From: Chryseobacterium gotjawalense | GTDB lineage: Bacteria > Bacteroidota > Bacteroidia > Flavobacteriales > Weeksellaceae | Direction of reading: 5' to 3' | Length of the DNA: 64,000 bases | Assembly: GCF_030012525.1 (NCBI RefSeq) | Contig: NZ_CP124855.1 | Location: 2,790,001 to 2,854,000 of the forward strand | Shown: one piece after another, positions 26,710 through 36,227 of the stretch | Layout: each line of letters starts with the position of its first letter | How positions within the stretch are numbered: position 1 is the stretch's first letter | Notes under the pieces: model-generated | The model's input: only the letters and a program-made list of their open reading frames with translations | Told to the model about the DNA's origin: nothing | The model's database searches: none | Position numbers and translations under genes: made by a program

Positions 26710-26744
26710 AATTCTCAAGGAAATGTTTAGAATAGGAAAATAAT

Positions 26745-26770
26745 AGCCACAAAAATTACAAAAGTTTTAT
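26745..26770. repeat. Dispersed repeat, CCACAAAAATTACAAAAG copy
   Basis: A second copy of the family described at 24691, in the opposite orientation. Confidence 0.5.
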
Positions 26771-26896
26771 TTCTTTTAAGATTTTCAAAAGTATCTCAAG
26801 CAGTATGAAAAGAGCTTTCTCATTTTGCAGACTTTTGAATTGCTTATTTTCAGTATTTTCTTTTGGTACTTATGCGGTAGAAACAGAAATTGACCG

Positions 26897-26990
26897 ATGA
26901 AAACGCAAGTTTTCTTATCATAAATAATAAATTAATAAATATGAAAACGCAAGTTTCCATACCATCATTAAAAATCAATAAATAAATAGA
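26897..26990 (+). repeat. Duplicated leader ahead of mdh
   Basis: GATGAAAACGCAAGTTT occurs at 26896 and again as TATGAAAACGCAAGTTT at 26940, each followed by AATAAAT-like sequence. Both copies open tiny frames: MKTQVFLS then stop, and MKTQVSIPSLKINK then stop. They may be a leader peptide pair or a recent tandem duplication. Both are short enough to be chance. Confidence 0.4.
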
Positions 26991-26991
26991 T

Positions 26992-27918
26992 ATGAAAGTT
27001 ACCGTAGTTGGAGCAGGAGCAGTTGGCGCAAGTTGCGCAGAATACATTGCGATGAAAAATTTCGCGGCAGAAGTTGTTTTAGTAGATATTAAAGAAGGTT
27101 TCGCAGAAGGAAAAGCCATGGATTTAATGCAAACCGCTTCTCTGAATGGATTCGATACCAAAATTACAGGAACAACCGGAGATTACAGCAAAACCGCTGG
27201 GTCAAAAGTGGCCGTAATTACTTCAGGAATCCCAAGAAAACCAGGAATGACCCGTGAGGAACTGATCGGGATCAACGCAGGAATCGTGAAAGAAGTGACT
27301 GCAAACTTGGTAAAGCATTCACCAAACGTAATCATCATCGTGGTTTCTAATCCAATGGATACGATGGCCTATTTGGTTCACAAAACTTCTGGTTTACCAA
27401 AAAATCAAATCATCGGAATGGGTGGAGCACTCGATTCTGCACGTTTCAAATACAGATTGGCAGAAGCTTTGGAATGCCCAATTTCTGATGTGGATGGAAT
27501 GGTAATCGCTGCTCACAGTGATACGGGAATGCTTCCTTTGATGAGCAAAGCAACCAGAAACGGCGTTCCGGTTACTGAATTCTTAAGTGCAGAACAACAA
27601 AATTATGTTGAAGAAGAAACCAAAGTTGGTGGAGCAACATTAACGAAATTATTAGGAACTTCCGCTTGGTACGCACCAGGGGCAGCGGTTTCTGTAATGG
27701 TACAGGCAATTCTTTGCGACCACAAAAAAATGATTCCGTGTTCATTAATGTTAGATGGTGAATATGGTGAAAGCGATATCTGTTTAGGTGTTCCTGCAAT
27801 TATCGGTGCCAACGGTGTTGAAAAAATCGTGGAAATCAGTTTAACTGATGCTGAAAAAGAAAAATTCGCTACGGCAGCAAAAGCAGTAAGAGAAGTGAAT
27901 GGAGATTTAAAATTCTAA
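26992..27918 (+). CDS. mdh: Malate dehydrogenase
   Basis: 308 residues. GAGAVG is the NAD-binding turn, VDIKEG follows beta2, IPRKPGMTREEL is the mobile substrate loop, and VSNPMD precedes the catalytic region. The catalytic motif is AAHSD rather than the usual GGHGD, but the His and Asp are kept. This is the LDH-like MDH branch common in Bacteroidota. It interconverts malate and oxaloacetate in the TCA cycle. Confidence 0.94.
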   Translation: MKVTVVGAGAVGASCAEYIAMKNFAAEVVLVDIKEGFAEGKAMDLMQTASLNGFDTKITGTTGDYSKTAGSKVAVITSGIPRKPGMTREELIGINAGIVKEVTANLVKHSPNVIIIVVSNPMDTMAYLVHKTSGLPKNQIIGMGGALDSARFKYRLAEALECPISDVDGMVIAAHSDTGMLPLMSKATRNGVPVTEFLSAEQQNYVEEETKVGGATLTKLLGTSAWYAPGAAVSVMVQAILCDHKKMIPCSLMLDGEYGESDICLGVPAIIGANGVEKIVEISLTDAEKEKFATAAKAVREVNGDLKF

Positions 27919-27940
27919 GAAATTTCTGAAAATATATTGA

Positions 27941-27970
27941 AAGCGCATCTTGAAAAAGGTGCGTTTTTTT
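27941..27970 (+). terminator. Terminator after mdh
   Basis: GCGCATCTT and AAGGTGCG pair around a short A-rich loop, followed by T7. Confidence 0.75.
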
Positions 27971-28185
27971 ATTGGTTTAAAACAGCAATGATTCTTCATT
28001 ATTAAATTGAAAATACGACTTCTGAAAAAGCTCAAAAAAGATAAACACCGAGAACATGCCGCCCGCAGTTTTTGTAAATATTCCAGATCTGCTTGTAAAC
28101 CTAAACCCCAAAACCTTTCAGATGATGAAACGTTTTTAAAATCTGATAAGAAACATTACCTTTACCAAAGCTAAAAATTTATTAA

Positions 28186-29829
28186 ATGTTCAGAAAAATT
28201 CAGATTATTGGGATTCTTGCGCTTTCCACTTTTTCGTTGAATGCACAGAAAAATAGATCAACACAACTCGAAAGACCCAAACTTGTGGTTGGATTAGTCG
28301 TCGATCAGATGCGTTGGGATTTTCTCTACCGCTATTATGAAAAATATGGGAATGACGGTTTCAAAAGATTGTTGAGTCAGGGTTATTCCCTCAATAATGT
28401 CCACATTAATTATATTCCGACCTATACGGCAATTGGTCACACTACGATTTATACCGGTTCTGTTCCTGCAATTCACGGGATTTCAGGCAATGACTGGTTT
28501 GATAAAACGACCGGCAAGAATGTTTACTGTACCGGAGATGACTCGGTAAAGCCGGTTGGTACCACCGATGCTAAAGTCGGCAGTCATTCACCAAAAAATT
28601 TGTGGTCAACGACTATTACAGACGAACTTCTGTTGGCTACCAATTTTAAAGCGAAAGTGGTAGGCGTTTCTTTAAAGGATCGCGCGTCGATTCTTCCTGC
28701 CGGCCATAATCCTACGGGAGCTTATTGGTTCGATGATACCACCGGAAATTTTGTAACAAGTTCTTATTACAGGAACGAATTACCAAAATGGGTCAATGAT
28801 TTTAACAGTCAGAAAATGGGAGATCAACTGGTAAAAAACGGCTGGAACACTTTGCTTCCTATTGCCGAATATACTGAGAGCTCACCGGATAATTCTCCCT
28901 GGGAAGGGCTTTTGGGAAGTGCCAAAACATCGACTTTTCCTTACAGTAATTTAGCGGCAGATTATCAAAATAAAAAAGACAACATCCGTTCTACGCCTTT
29001 CGGAAATACTTTAACATTTAAATTAGCAGAAGCTGCCATCAAAGGAGAGCAACTGGGCGCTGATGCCATTACCGATTTCCTCGCCGTCAACCTGGCTTCT
29101 ACCGATTATGCGGGACACAAATTCGGCCCGAATTCTATTGAAGTTGAAGATGTTTATCTGAGATTAGACCGGGATTTGGCAGATTTCCTTAAATATTTGG
29201 ATCAAACAGTTGGCAAGGATCAATATACCGTTTTCCTTTCTGCAGATCATGGCGGCGCGCATTCCGAAGGTTTTATGGAAGAACATAAAATGCCGACCGG
29301 TTTTTATGGAGAGGACAATAAGGAATTTAATAAACAGTTAAAAGATAAATTTAACGTCGATAAATTAATTACTAAAATAACCAACAATCAGGTGTATCTG
29401 GATGACCAATTAATGGCGGATCATAAACTGGATGCAGAACAGGTGAAGCAATATCTAATCGATATTCTGAATAGAGACAAATCGGTCTTATTCGCAGTTG
29501 ATATGAAAAAAGCAGGTTCGTCCTCTGTTCCGGAACCGATTAGAACGCGGATTGTGAATGGCTACAACTGGCAGAGAAGTGGCGATATTCAGGTGATTTA
29601 CCACGATTCCTGGTTGCCAAGTTATTCGAAACTGGGCACTACGCACGGCTCGTGGAATTCTTATGATTCCCATATTCCTTTAATTTTTATGGGTTGGGGA
29701 ATTAAAAGCGGCGAGAGCAATAAAGATTACAATATGACCGATATCGCACCCACTTTGTCTGCATTATTAAGAATCCAGTTCCCAAGTGGAAATATCGGAA
29801 ACCCGATTGTAGAAGCGATTGGGAAATAA
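28186..29829 (+). CDS. pafA: Alkaline phosphatase of the PafA type
   Basis: 547 residues with an N-terminal signal peptide (IIGILALSTFSLNAQ, cleavage near residue 20). The nucleophile Thr79 lies in YIPTYTAIGH. Other metal and substrate residues are in VVDQMRWDF, SGNDWFD, LKDRASIL, STDYAGH, SADHGG and TTHGSWNS. These match the Thr-nucleophile PafA phosphatase described from Elizabethkingia. It is periplasmic, releases phosphate from phosphate monoesters, and is rather insensitive to phosphate inhibition in known members. No Pho-box was sought. Confidence 0.93.
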   Translation: MFRKIQIIGILALSTFSLNAQKNRSTQLERPKLVVGLVVDQMRWDFLYRYYEKYGNDGFKRLLSQGYSLNNVHINYIPTYTAIGHTTIYTGSVPAIHGISGNDWFDKTTGKNVYCTGDDSVKPVGTTDAKVGSHSPKNLWSTTITDELLLATNFKAKVVGVSLKDRASILPAGHNPTGAYWFDDTTGNFVTSSYYRNELPKWVNDFNSQKMGDQLVKNGWNTLLPIAEYTESSPDNSPWEGLLGSAKTSTFPYSNLAADYQNKKDNIRSTPFGNTLTFKLAEAAIKGEQLGADAITDFLAVNLASTDYAGHKFGPNSIEVEDVYLRLDRDLADFLKYLDQTVGKDQYTVFLSADHGGAHSEGFMEEHKMPTGFYGEDNKEFNKQLKDKFNVDKLITKITNNQVYLDDQLMADHKLDAEQVKQYLIDILNRDKSVLFAVDMKKAGSSSVPEPIRTRIVNGYNWQRSGDIQVIYHDSWLPSYSKLGTTHGSWNSYDSHIPLIFMGWGIKSGESNKDYNMTDIAPTLSALLRIQFPSGNIGNPIVEAIGK

Positions 29830-29860
29830 GTTTTAAATTCTTAAATTCAGTATCAATATA

Positions 29861-29885
29861 AAACCGCTTTTGGGCGGTTTTTTTT
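29861..29885 (+). terminator. Terminator after pafA
   Basis: AAACCGC-loop-GCGGTTT then a long T-run. Confidence 0.8.
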
Positions 29886-29922
29886 GGTCTGAAAAAATAC
29901 TTTTGAACTGAAAATGTCCTCT

Positions 29923-30012
29923 TTTCTTTTGTCTCTTTTGCGGTAGAAATTTTTTGTCATGTATTAAAAAAAACACACTACAAAAACATGGCTCTTTGTG
30001 GTTTAAAAAAAA
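29923..30012. repeat. Pair of dispersed repeat copies
   Basis: CTTTTGTCTCTTTTGCGGTAG (29928) and CACACTACAAAAACATGG...CTCTTTGTGGTTTA (29970-30005) match the AACCACAA/CTTTTGTGG family. Confidence 0.5.
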
Positions 30013-30052
30013 GACTGATTTTGTAACCAGTCTTCTCTATGTTTAAATAAAA

Positions 30053-30586
30053 TTATTTATTTCTGTTCGGCGGATAATTTGCCATGATCTCAGCAACAAT
30101 TTCCGGAATCTGTTTTTGTTTCGCTTTTGGTGAATCTACCGAAATCCCACTTCCTATTCCCTGCCAAACCAGTTTTTGGGTTCTTGCATCAATTAAATCC
30201 ACAATCAAAGCACCTTGCGTGTAATTCTGTGTCCAGGTTCTGTTCATTCCCATTCCCCAACCGAAAGGTCCGCCCCAGCCATAGATTCCGTAAGGGCTTG
30301 AAGACTGAATGTCCTGAATTTTTTTATGGTTGGCTTTTACATTCACAATCAAGTCCGGAGTTTCTGAAACACTCAACCCTTTGGTTTGCAATTGTTTCGA
30401 AACTTCATTCAGTACCCGGTCTTTATCAATATCGTTTAGTTTCAAATCGTCGATTCTTAATTTATACGTTTTGTAAAGATTGAAATTGGCAGTTGCAGCA
30501 TAATCAGATTTTACCTGAAAAGGACTGCAAGAAGCAAGTCCCAGTGTGGCAGAAGCCAGCAGCAGTAAGATAAGTTTTTTGCTCAT
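30053..30586 (-). CDS. DUF4136 lipoprotein
   Basis: 177 residues. The signal peptide is MSKKLILLLLASATLGLASC, with a lipobox LASC giving Cys20. The rest has the DUF4136 pattern (DYAATANFNLYKTYKL, DLIVNVKANHKK, GALIVDLIDARTQKLVWQG). A GIYGWGGPFGWGMGM turn is common in this family. It is anchored in the outer membrane or periplasm; function unknown. Confidence 0.88.
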   Translation of the reverse strand: MSKKLILLLLASATLGLASCSPFQVKSDYAATANFNLYKTYKLRIDDLKLNDIDKDRVLNEVSKQLQTKGLSVSETPDLIVNVKANHKKIQDIQSSSPYGIYGWGGPFGWGMGMNRTWTQNYTQGALIVDLIDARTQKLVWQGIGSGISVDSPKAKQKQIPEIVAEIMANYPPNRNK

Positions 30587-30660
30587 GACGTTATGTTTTT
30601 GTTTTATTTTAATTTAAAAAAAAGTTTAGTTTTATATCTCAGTCGCCCAAATATCATTAG

Positions 30661-30858
30661 TCACGTCCCAAATCTCTTTGTCTCAGGTTTAACAATCTTT
30701 TTAAACGTATCCGTTTTCTTATCATAACCATAGGGACAATGTTTACAACCGCTTTTGCAGCAATAACCTCGTTTTAAGTGGAATGTTTCCGTGAAAACCT
30801 TATAACCCTGTTCGTTATAATAAAAGTCCTCATGTTCTTTGATGATTTTCTGGTGCAT
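30661..30858 (-). CDS. DUF5522 cysteine-rich small protein
   Basis: 65 residues. A conserved core GYCCKSGCKHCPYGY carries four cysteines, which could hold a zinc or an Fe-S site. The family is small and of unknown function. Divergent from the HExxH protein gene, 39 bases away. Confidence 0.75.
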   Translation of the reverse strand: MHQKIIKEHEDFYYNEQGYKVFTETFHLKRGYCCKSGCKHCPYGYDKKTDTFKKIVKPETKRFGT

Positions 30859-30897
30859 AAGTTAAATCAGATTTCCCGAAATGAATATCTTTGTTTC

Positions 30898-31230
30898 ATG
30901 ATTGTGATTTGCCAAAGACTTCTCAAAAATACGAAAATTTCAGGGATTACTCTTTTCCCGTTCATCATTCTGAGAAAGCCGGAATATAAGCACGATCCCA
31001 TTCTCATCAATCACGAAAAAATCCATCTGAGACAGCAATTGGAACTTTTAATTATTTTTTTTTATTTCTGGTACGTGATCGAGTATTATTATTGGTTTTT
31101 CAAACTGAAAAATCACGATCTCGCCTACCGATCCATTTCCTTCGAACGCGAAGCCTACGCTATGGAAAACAATTTGAATTATTTGGAAAACAGGAAACGC
31201 TGGAGTTTCTGGAAATATATTTTGGAGTAA
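30898..31230 (+). CDS. Small membrane protein with an HExxH motif
   Basis: 110 residues from ATG 30898. It has HEKIH at about residues 38-42 (ILINHEKIHLRQQLELL), a hydrophobic segment at about 50-67 (LIIFFYFWYVIEYYYW) and a downstream FEREAYAM that could give the third zinc ligand. It looks like a minimal membrane metallopeptidase, known only as an uncharacterised family to me. Peptidase activity is inferred. An alternative start at 30778 would overlap the DUF5522 gene antisense. Confidence 0.65.
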   Translation: MIVICQRLLKNTKISGITLFPFIILRKPEYKHDPILINHEKIHLRQQLELLIIFFYFWYVIEYYYWFFKLKNHDLAYRSISFEREAYAMENNLNYLENRKRWSFWKYILE

Positions 31231-31557
31231 TTATTTACTTAGGCGCACATTTGACTTCATCAAATAGGTAAATGATATTTTTTTGGGCGCCTGTTTCCGC
31301 CCTCCGTTCCCGCTTTTTTGTTCGTCGTGCCTCCTCACAAAAAGAGCTCCACTCAGGTCGGGGCGCAGATTGGGTGTGAAATGAAATTTATTTTAGAAGC
31401 CTGGAGGTTTAGTTTTATAGATTTTTAAATTAATCTGTTGCTATTAGGCTTAATTTTATTGGATTTATGGTGTAATATTGCATGATTTATCTTTAACTAT
31501 ATACATAGTTTTCTTTAATTAGTATACTCATTCAATTATTTCCCCGAAATTTGCGCC
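31231..31557. other. Intergenic region with a GC-rich structured repeat
   Basis: No gene is seen. A GC-rich block at 31285-31375 stands out from the AT-rich rest and looks like a copy, on the minus strand, of the element at 40055 and 45113. From 31376 to 31557 I see only AT-rich sequence. Confidence 0.5.
31285..31375 (-). ncRNA. Structured dispersed element, GATAGAAG family, divergent copy
   Basis: On the minus strand it reads GCCCCGACCTGAGTGGAG, then T5, then A6 and GCGGGAACGGAGGGCGG. This parallels GCCCCGATAGAAGCGG, T6/A7, GCGGATAGCGGG at 40055. The match is partial. Confidence 0.4.
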
Positions 31558-32463
31558 ATGAAAATCCCTGCAATTTCAATTCCCATTGTCGAAATCCCTT
31601 TAGAAAAAAACATCCGGCTTTTTCTGAAAAGAGAAGACCTCATTCATCCACAGATTTCAGGGAATAAATACTGGAAATTATTTTATAATATCAATTCCTA
31701 TTTAGAGCAGAACCCGGCAGATCCTTTCCTGATTACTTTTGGTGGCGCTTTTTCCAATCACATTGCAGCAGTTGCCGCTTTGGGAAAAGAAGGTCATTTA
31801 AAAACTGTAGGAATTATCCGGGGGGAAGAACTTCAGGATAAATGGCAGGAAAATCCAACCTTGAAACTCGCGCAGGAAAACGGTATGGATTTTCGGTTTG
31901 TGACGCGCGAAATGTACAGAGACAAAGAAACTTTAACCCAAATTTTAGAAAAAGAATTTCCCCAGGCTTTGATTATCCCGGAAGGTGGAACCAATGAACG
32001 CGCTGTGCAAGGCATAAAATACATGCTCACAGAGGAAACAAAAAGTTTTGATTATCTTTGCACCGCAGTCGGAACAGGCGGAACAATCGCCGGAATTTCG
32101 AAGTATGCGGGAAAGAAACAGCAGGTTTTGGGTTTCAAAGCAGTAGATGACCAGTCCTTATATAATAAGGTGTCGGAACTTTCTACCAGAAATAACTTTC
32201 AACTGATTGAAGCGCACGATGGAAAGTACGGTAAAATAACCGACGAAAATATCCGTTTTATCAATGACTTTAAACAAAAGTTTGGTATTCAGCTCGACCC
32301 GGTTTATACCGGAAAGATGATGAAGAAGCTTTTCGAAATGATTGAAAAAAAGGAGTTTCCGGAAGAGAGCAGGATTCTGGCTTTTCATACCGGTGGCTTG
32401 CAGGGGATATTTGGAGCTAATGAATTGCTGAAAAAACAAAACCGTGAACTGATTAGATTTTAA
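31558..32463 (+). CDS. D-cysteine desulfhydrase / ACC deaminase family protein
   Basis: 301 residues, PLP fold II. Lys37 in SGNKYWKL binds PLP; FGGAFSNHIAA is the substrate loop; EGGTNERAVQG and TAVGTGGTIAG follow. Family enzymes split D-cysteine or, rarely, aminocyclopropane carboxylate. Substrate cannot be fixed here. Confidence 0.86.
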   Translation: MKIPAISIPIVEIPLEKNIRLFLKREDLIHPQISGNKYWKLFYNINSYLEQNPADPFLITFGGAFSNHIAAVAALGKEGHLKTVGIIRGEELQDKWQENPTLKLAQENGMDFRFVTREMYRDKETLTQILEKEFPQALIIPEGGTNERAVQGIKYMLTEETKSFDYLCTAVGTGGTIAGISKYAGKKQQVLGFKAVDDQSLYNKVSELSTRNNFQLIEAHDGKYGKITDENIRFINDFKQKFGIQLDPVYTGKMMKKLFEMIEKKEFPEESRILAFHTGGLQGIFGANELLKKQNRELIRF

Positions 32464-32575
32464 ACCACATAGATTTAACCACAAGCATGTGAAGATGTTC
32501 AAAATATAAGTTCATAAAGATGATCTTATTGAATGAAAATTAAAACGAAACTTTGTGACTTTATGGTTCATCACG
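32463..32575. repeat. Dispersed repeat, paired arms
   Basis: AACCACATAG and TTAACCACAAGC at the left, CTTTGTGACTTTATGGTTC at the right, same family as 24691. Confidence 0.45.
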
Positions 32576-32606
32576 CAATCAGTTTAAAAGTCCTTAAATA
32601 TAATAT

Positions 32607-33656
32607 ATGAAGAAAATATTTTTTGCTCTTGCATTAATATTATTTGCAAAATTCAACGCCCAAGGTTGGAAGACGGATGAGCAATACATTCAGAAATTTG
32701 CGACCTACGCCGTCGAAGAAATGGAAAAATTTAAAATTCCGGCTTCAATTACTTTAGCACAGGGACTTCTGGAAACCGGTGGCGGACAAAGCCGGCTCGC
32801 ACAACAGGGAAATAATCATTTCGGCATCAAATGTAAAGAAGATTGGAACGGAAAAACCATGACACATACTGATGATGCGCCGAATGAATGTTTCCGGGTT
32901 TATGATGATCCGCGGGATTCTTACGAAGATCATTCAAAGTTTTTAGCGTACAGACCGTATTACGTGAATCTTTTCAAACTCGACATGATGGATTATAAAG
33001 CGTGGGCACATGGTTTGAAAAAAGCCGGCTATGCGACGAATCCAAGATACGCCTATATTCTGATCGATAAAATTGAAAAAAATAGACTCTACGAATTCGA
33101 TAAAACCAATTCCAAAGAAGTGCTGTATGCTGTTTTAAAAATGTATCCTGATTTAAAGAATGACCGTATTTTTATGGCGCAGCTGGATCAGAGCGGAATT
33201 ACCGGTAAACCAGTCACCGTAAAGGTTCCGTACGAACAGACCTCTTATGCAAAACAGCAGAAAAATGTAGAGAAAATAGTCTCAAAGGCAGAAACCTTAC
33301 AGTCAATTTTAATTAAAAGTCATCCTAATGGCGGTAAGAAATTCGTAATTGTTCCTGAAGATATTGATTTGGCCGCAATTTCTAAAAAATTCCAGATTAC
33401 AGAAAATACGCTGATGAAATGGAACGAGCTCGACGGAACTCAATTAAAAAGAAATGACATTCTGTTTCTGGAACACAAATCTTCCACCGGAAACGTAGCG
33501 ACTTATAAAGCCCAGGTTGGAGAATCGATGCACGACATCGCCCAGAAATTCGGAATCAAACTCAAGAAGCTTTATTCCAAAAACCGAATGGATTACGGCC
33601 AGCAACCAACAAGCGGCCAGTTAATTTACCTTCAAAGCAAAAAACCTAAAAAGTAA
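32607..33656 (+). CDS. Exported glucosaminidase with LysM-like repeats
   Basis: 349 residues. A signal peptide ends near residue 18 (FAKFNAQ). The glucosaminidase domain (GH73 type) spans about 20-170, with the catalytic Glu in LLETGGGQSRLAQQGNNHFGIK. Two LysM-like modules follow, about 225-290 (VPEDIDLAAISKKFQITENTLMKWN) and 295-345 (YKAQVGESMHDIAQKFGI). It cleaves peptidoglycan during growth or division in the periplasm. Confidence 0.9.
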   Translation: MKKIFFALALILFAKFNAQGWKTDEQYIQKFATYAVEEMEKFKIPASITLAQGLLETGGGQSRLAQQGNNHFGIKCKEDWNGKTMTHTDDAPNECFRVYDDPRDSYEDHSKFLAYRPYYVNLFKLDMMDYKAWAHGLKKAGYATNPRYAYILIDKIEKNRLYEFDKTNSKEVLYAVLKMYPDLKNDRIFMAQLDQSGITGKPVTVKVPYEQTSYAKQQKNVEKIVSKAETLQSILIKSHPNGGKKFVIVPEDIDLAAISKKFQITENTLMKWNELDGTQLKRNDILFLEHKSSTGNVATYKAQVGESMHDIAQKFGIKLKKLYSKNRMDYGQQPTSGQLIYLQSKKPKK

Positions 33657-33715
33657 TCAAAGGCCGAAAACTTGATAAATGGAAATCGAAAATGAATTCT
33701 TTGATCTGCCAGTCA

Positions 33716-33781
33716 TCTATTCGTCTATTATCTATTCGTCTATTATCTAATATCTCATATCTAATATCTCATATCTAATAT
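33716..33781. repeat. Short tandem repeats (TCTATTCG / ATATCTCAT units)
   Basis: TCTATTCGTCTATTATCT occurs twice, then ATATCTCATATCTA repeats. It lies directly before hemL and belongs to the same low-complexity type as 15914. Confidence 0.7.
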
Positions 33782-33788
33782 TTAAAAA

Positions 33789-35072
33789 ATGTTATACCAA
33801 AGAAGTTCAGCTTTATTCGATGAAGCCTACCAATATATTCCGGGCGGGGTAAATTCCCCGGTTCGTGCTTTTAAATCCGTGGGCGGTGTTCCCATTTTTA
33901 TGAAATCTGCAAAAGGCGCATATATGACCGATGAAGATGATAATCAATATATTGATTACATTAATTCTTGGGGTCCTGCGATTCTTGGACATACGCATCC
34001 CGAAGTTTTAGAAGCCATTAAAAAGCAGGCAGAAAAGGGGTTTTCTTATGGAACTCCTACAGAACTCGAAACTGAAATTGCAAAGTTTATTGTAGAAAAC
34101 GTTCCTAATATTGATCAGATCAGAATGGTTTCTTCTGGAACGGAAGCGTGTATGAGTGCGATCCGTTTGGCCAGAGGTTTTACCGGAAGAGATAAATTCA
34201 TCAAATTCGAAGGGTGCTATCATGGGCATTCCGATTCTTTTTTAATTAAAGCCGGAAGCGGTGCTGCCACTTTCGGAAACCCAAATTCTCCCGGAGTCAC
34301 TGCCGGAACGGCAAAAGATACGTTGTTGGCAAGATATAATGATATTGAGCAGGTGGAAGATCTTTTCCGACACCATCAGGGAGAAATTGCCGCAATTATT
34401 GTAGAGCCTGTTGCCGGAAACATGGGCTGCGTTCTGCCTGAAAACAATTTCCTCCAGAATCTGAGAAAACTCTGCGACGAAAACGGGGCCTTGCTCATTT
34501 TTGATGAAGTAATGACGGGATTCCGTTTGGCTTTTGGCGGCGCGCAGGAATTATACGGCGTGAAAGCTGATTTAGTGACCTTCGGAAAAGTGATCGGTGG
34601 CGGACTTCCCGTAGGTGCATTCGCAGGAAGAAATGAAATCATGGATCATCTGGCTCCAAAAGGTGCGGTTTACCAAGCCGGAACGTTAAGCGGAAATCCT
34701 CTGGCGATGCGGGCGGGTTTAACCACTTTGCAACTTATTAAAAATGATGAAAATTTTTACCAAAATATCAATAAAACGACAGAAACTTTAGACTTTGAAA
34801 TCGGGAAAATTCTCAACCATAAATCAATTCCGCACCGGATCAATAGAAAAGGGTCGATGATGAGTGTTTTTTTCCACGTGAATGCCGTTTCGAATTTTGA
34901 AGAAGCAGCCAATGCCAATCATGCTTTGTTCAATAATTTCTTCCACCAGCTTTTAAAAAAAGGAATTTATTTACCTCCAAGTGGTTATGAAACCTGGTTT
35001 ATTTCTAATTCCATTAAGGAAAAGGAAATCGACAGAACTTTGGAAGTCATCAGAAATTTTGAATATTCATAA
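33789..35072 (+). CDS. hemL: Glutamate-1-semialdehyde 2,1-aminomutase
   Basis: 427 residues, class-III aminotransferase fold. Characteristic motifs are [33 protein letters not shown], and [17 protein letters not shown] with the PLP lysine near 267. It makes 5-aminolevulinate for tetrapyrrole synthesis. A strong terminator follows. Confidence 0.96.
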   Translation: MLYQRSSALFDEAYQYIPGGVNSPVRAFKSVGGVPIFMKSAKGAYMTDEDDNQYIDYINSWGPAILGHTHPEVLEAIKKQAEKGFSYGTPTELETEIAKFIVENVPNIDQIRMVSSGTEACMSAIRLARGFTGRDKFIKFEGCYHGHSDSFLIKAGSGAATFGNPNSPGVTAGTAKDTLLARYNDIEQVEDLFRHHQGEIAAIIVEPVAGNMGCVLPENNFLQNLRKLCDENGALLIFDEVMTGFRLAFGGAQELYGVKADLVTFGKVIGGGLPVGAFAGRNEIMDHLAPKGAVYQAGTLSGNPLAMRAGLTTLQLIKNDENFYQNINKTTETLDFEIGKILNHKSIPHRINRKGSMMSVFFHVNAVSNFEEAANANHALFNNFFHQLLKKGIYLPPSGYETWFISNSIKEKEIDRTLEVIRNFEYS

Positions 35073-35075
35073 AGA

Positions 35076-35113
35076 AAAATCCGCTTCAAATATTATTGAA
35101 GCGGATTTTTTTT
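35076..35113 (+). terminator. Terminator after hemL
   Basis: AAAATCCGCTTCAA-loop-TTGAAGCGGATTTTTTTT, a perfect stem with a long T-run. Confidence 0.85.
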
Positions 35114-35123
35114 GCGATAATTT

Positions 35124-35169
35124 TTGCCACGAATTCACGAATAATAACTCATTCGTGCATTCGTGGCAA
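35124..35169. repeat. Long inverted repeat between convergent genes
   Basis: TTGCCACGAATTCACGAAT (35124) and ATTCGTGCATTCGTGGCAA (35151-35169) match 18 of 19 as an inverted repeat with an 8-base loop. It may be a dispersed palindromic element or a second terminator. Confidence 0.6.
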
Positions 35170-35177
35170 TTTTAATA

Positions 35178-36227
35178 TTAAATTCTCGCTCTTTCGTATT
35201 GGTGCGGAAAATCGCAATCTCCTTTGCCCTCAAAAGCTCCCTGAATTGCCAGATATGGATTTCTTAAAATTTCACGGGCAACAAGAATTAAATCTGCTTC
35301 CTTTTTCTGTAGAATTTCTTCCGCTAGTTCCGCTGTTTTGATCAAACCGACCGCGCCCGTTTTCATTCCTGCTTTGTTTTTAATTTCTGCGGCAAGCGGA
35401 ACCTGATAACCATCAAACAAAGTGATTTTTGCTCCGTGAATATTTCCACCGCTTGAGATATCCATTAAATCGACATTTTTATCTTTCAGGATTTTGGCAA
35501 GCTGTGCGCTTTCTTCAATATCCCAACCATTTTCAGCATATTCAGTGGCGGAAATCCTGACCAGTAACGGATGGTTTTCGTCCAGTACTTCATTCACAGA
35601 TTCCACGATTTCTACCAAAAAACGAATTCTGTTTTCAAAACTTCCACCGTATTCGTCGGTTCTTACATTGGATAATGGAGATAAAAACTCATGAATGAGA
35701 TAACCGTGCGCAGCGTGAATTTCAATCAAGTCAAAACCGGCATCGATTGATCTTTGGGCAGCCGCTTTAAAGTCCTGAACCAGTTGTTTGATTTCTTCAA
35801 CCGTTAATTCATGTGGGATTCTTTCCCCTTCAGCATAAGGGATTTTTGAAGGCGCAACCGTTTCCCAGCCTTCTTCCAGAGAAAGTTGTTGACCATTCCA
35901 GGTTGAAGCTTTTCTTCCGGCGTGACCTAACTGGATTCCAATTTTACTTTGAGAATTTTGGTGCACGAAATCCACGATTTTTTTCAGGCTTTGCGCCTGC
36001 TCATCATTCCAAAGTCCCATGCATTTGTGCGTGATCCGACCTTCGGGAACCACGCCGGTTGCTTCTACAATGAGCAAACCTGTTCCGCCTTGTGCGCGGC
36101 TACCGTAATGTACAAAATGAAAATCATTGGCAACGCCGTTTTCGCAGGAGTACATACACATCGGCGACATCACCCAACGGTTTTTGAGTTCGAGATTTCT
36201 AAGTTTTAGCGGAGAATATAAAATCAT
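35178..36227 (-). CDS. Old Yellow Enzyme, YqjM/NamA class NADPH:flavin oxidoreductase
   Basis: 349 residues from ATG 36227; the frame stays open upstream but the family start MILYSPLKLRNLELKNR fits here. The FMN barrel has SPMCMYS with the class-III cysteine, IQLGHAGRKAS, EIHAAHGYLIHEFLSPLSN with the substrate His pair, and RTDEYGGSFENRIRF. It reduces activated C=C bonds; the physiological substrate is not known. Confidence 0.92.
   Translation of the reverse strand: MILYSPLKLRNLELKNRWVMSPMCMYSCENGVANDFHFVHYGSRAQGGTGLLIVEATGVVPEGRITHKCMGLWNDEQAQSLKKIVDFVHQNSQSKIGIQLGHAGRKASTWNGQQLSLEEGWETVAPSKIPYAEGERIPHELTVEEIKQLVQDFKAAAQRSIDAGFDLIEIHAAHGYLIHEFLSPLSNVRTDEYGGSFENRIRFLVEIVESVNEVLDENHPLLVRISATEYAENGWDIEESAQLAKILKDKNVDLMDISSGGNIHGAKITLFDGYQVPLAAEIKNKAGMKTGAVGLIKTAELAEEILQKKEADLILVAREILRNPYLAIQGAFEGKGDCDFPHQYERARI

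Larger units (their letters stand above)
26581..26991. other. Intergenic region before mdh
   Basis: The region holds the mdh promoter (26679), a dispersed repeat (26745), a 31-codon frame at about 26803 that I do not call a gene, and a duplicated short leader (26897 and 26941). No larger gene was seen. Confidence 0.6.

Noticed and set aside
26803..26898. 31-codon frame MKRAFSFCRLLNC... before mdh
   Set aside because: Its end overlaps a dispersed repeat (CTTTTGGTACTTATGCGGTAG), so the frame is probably fortuitous.
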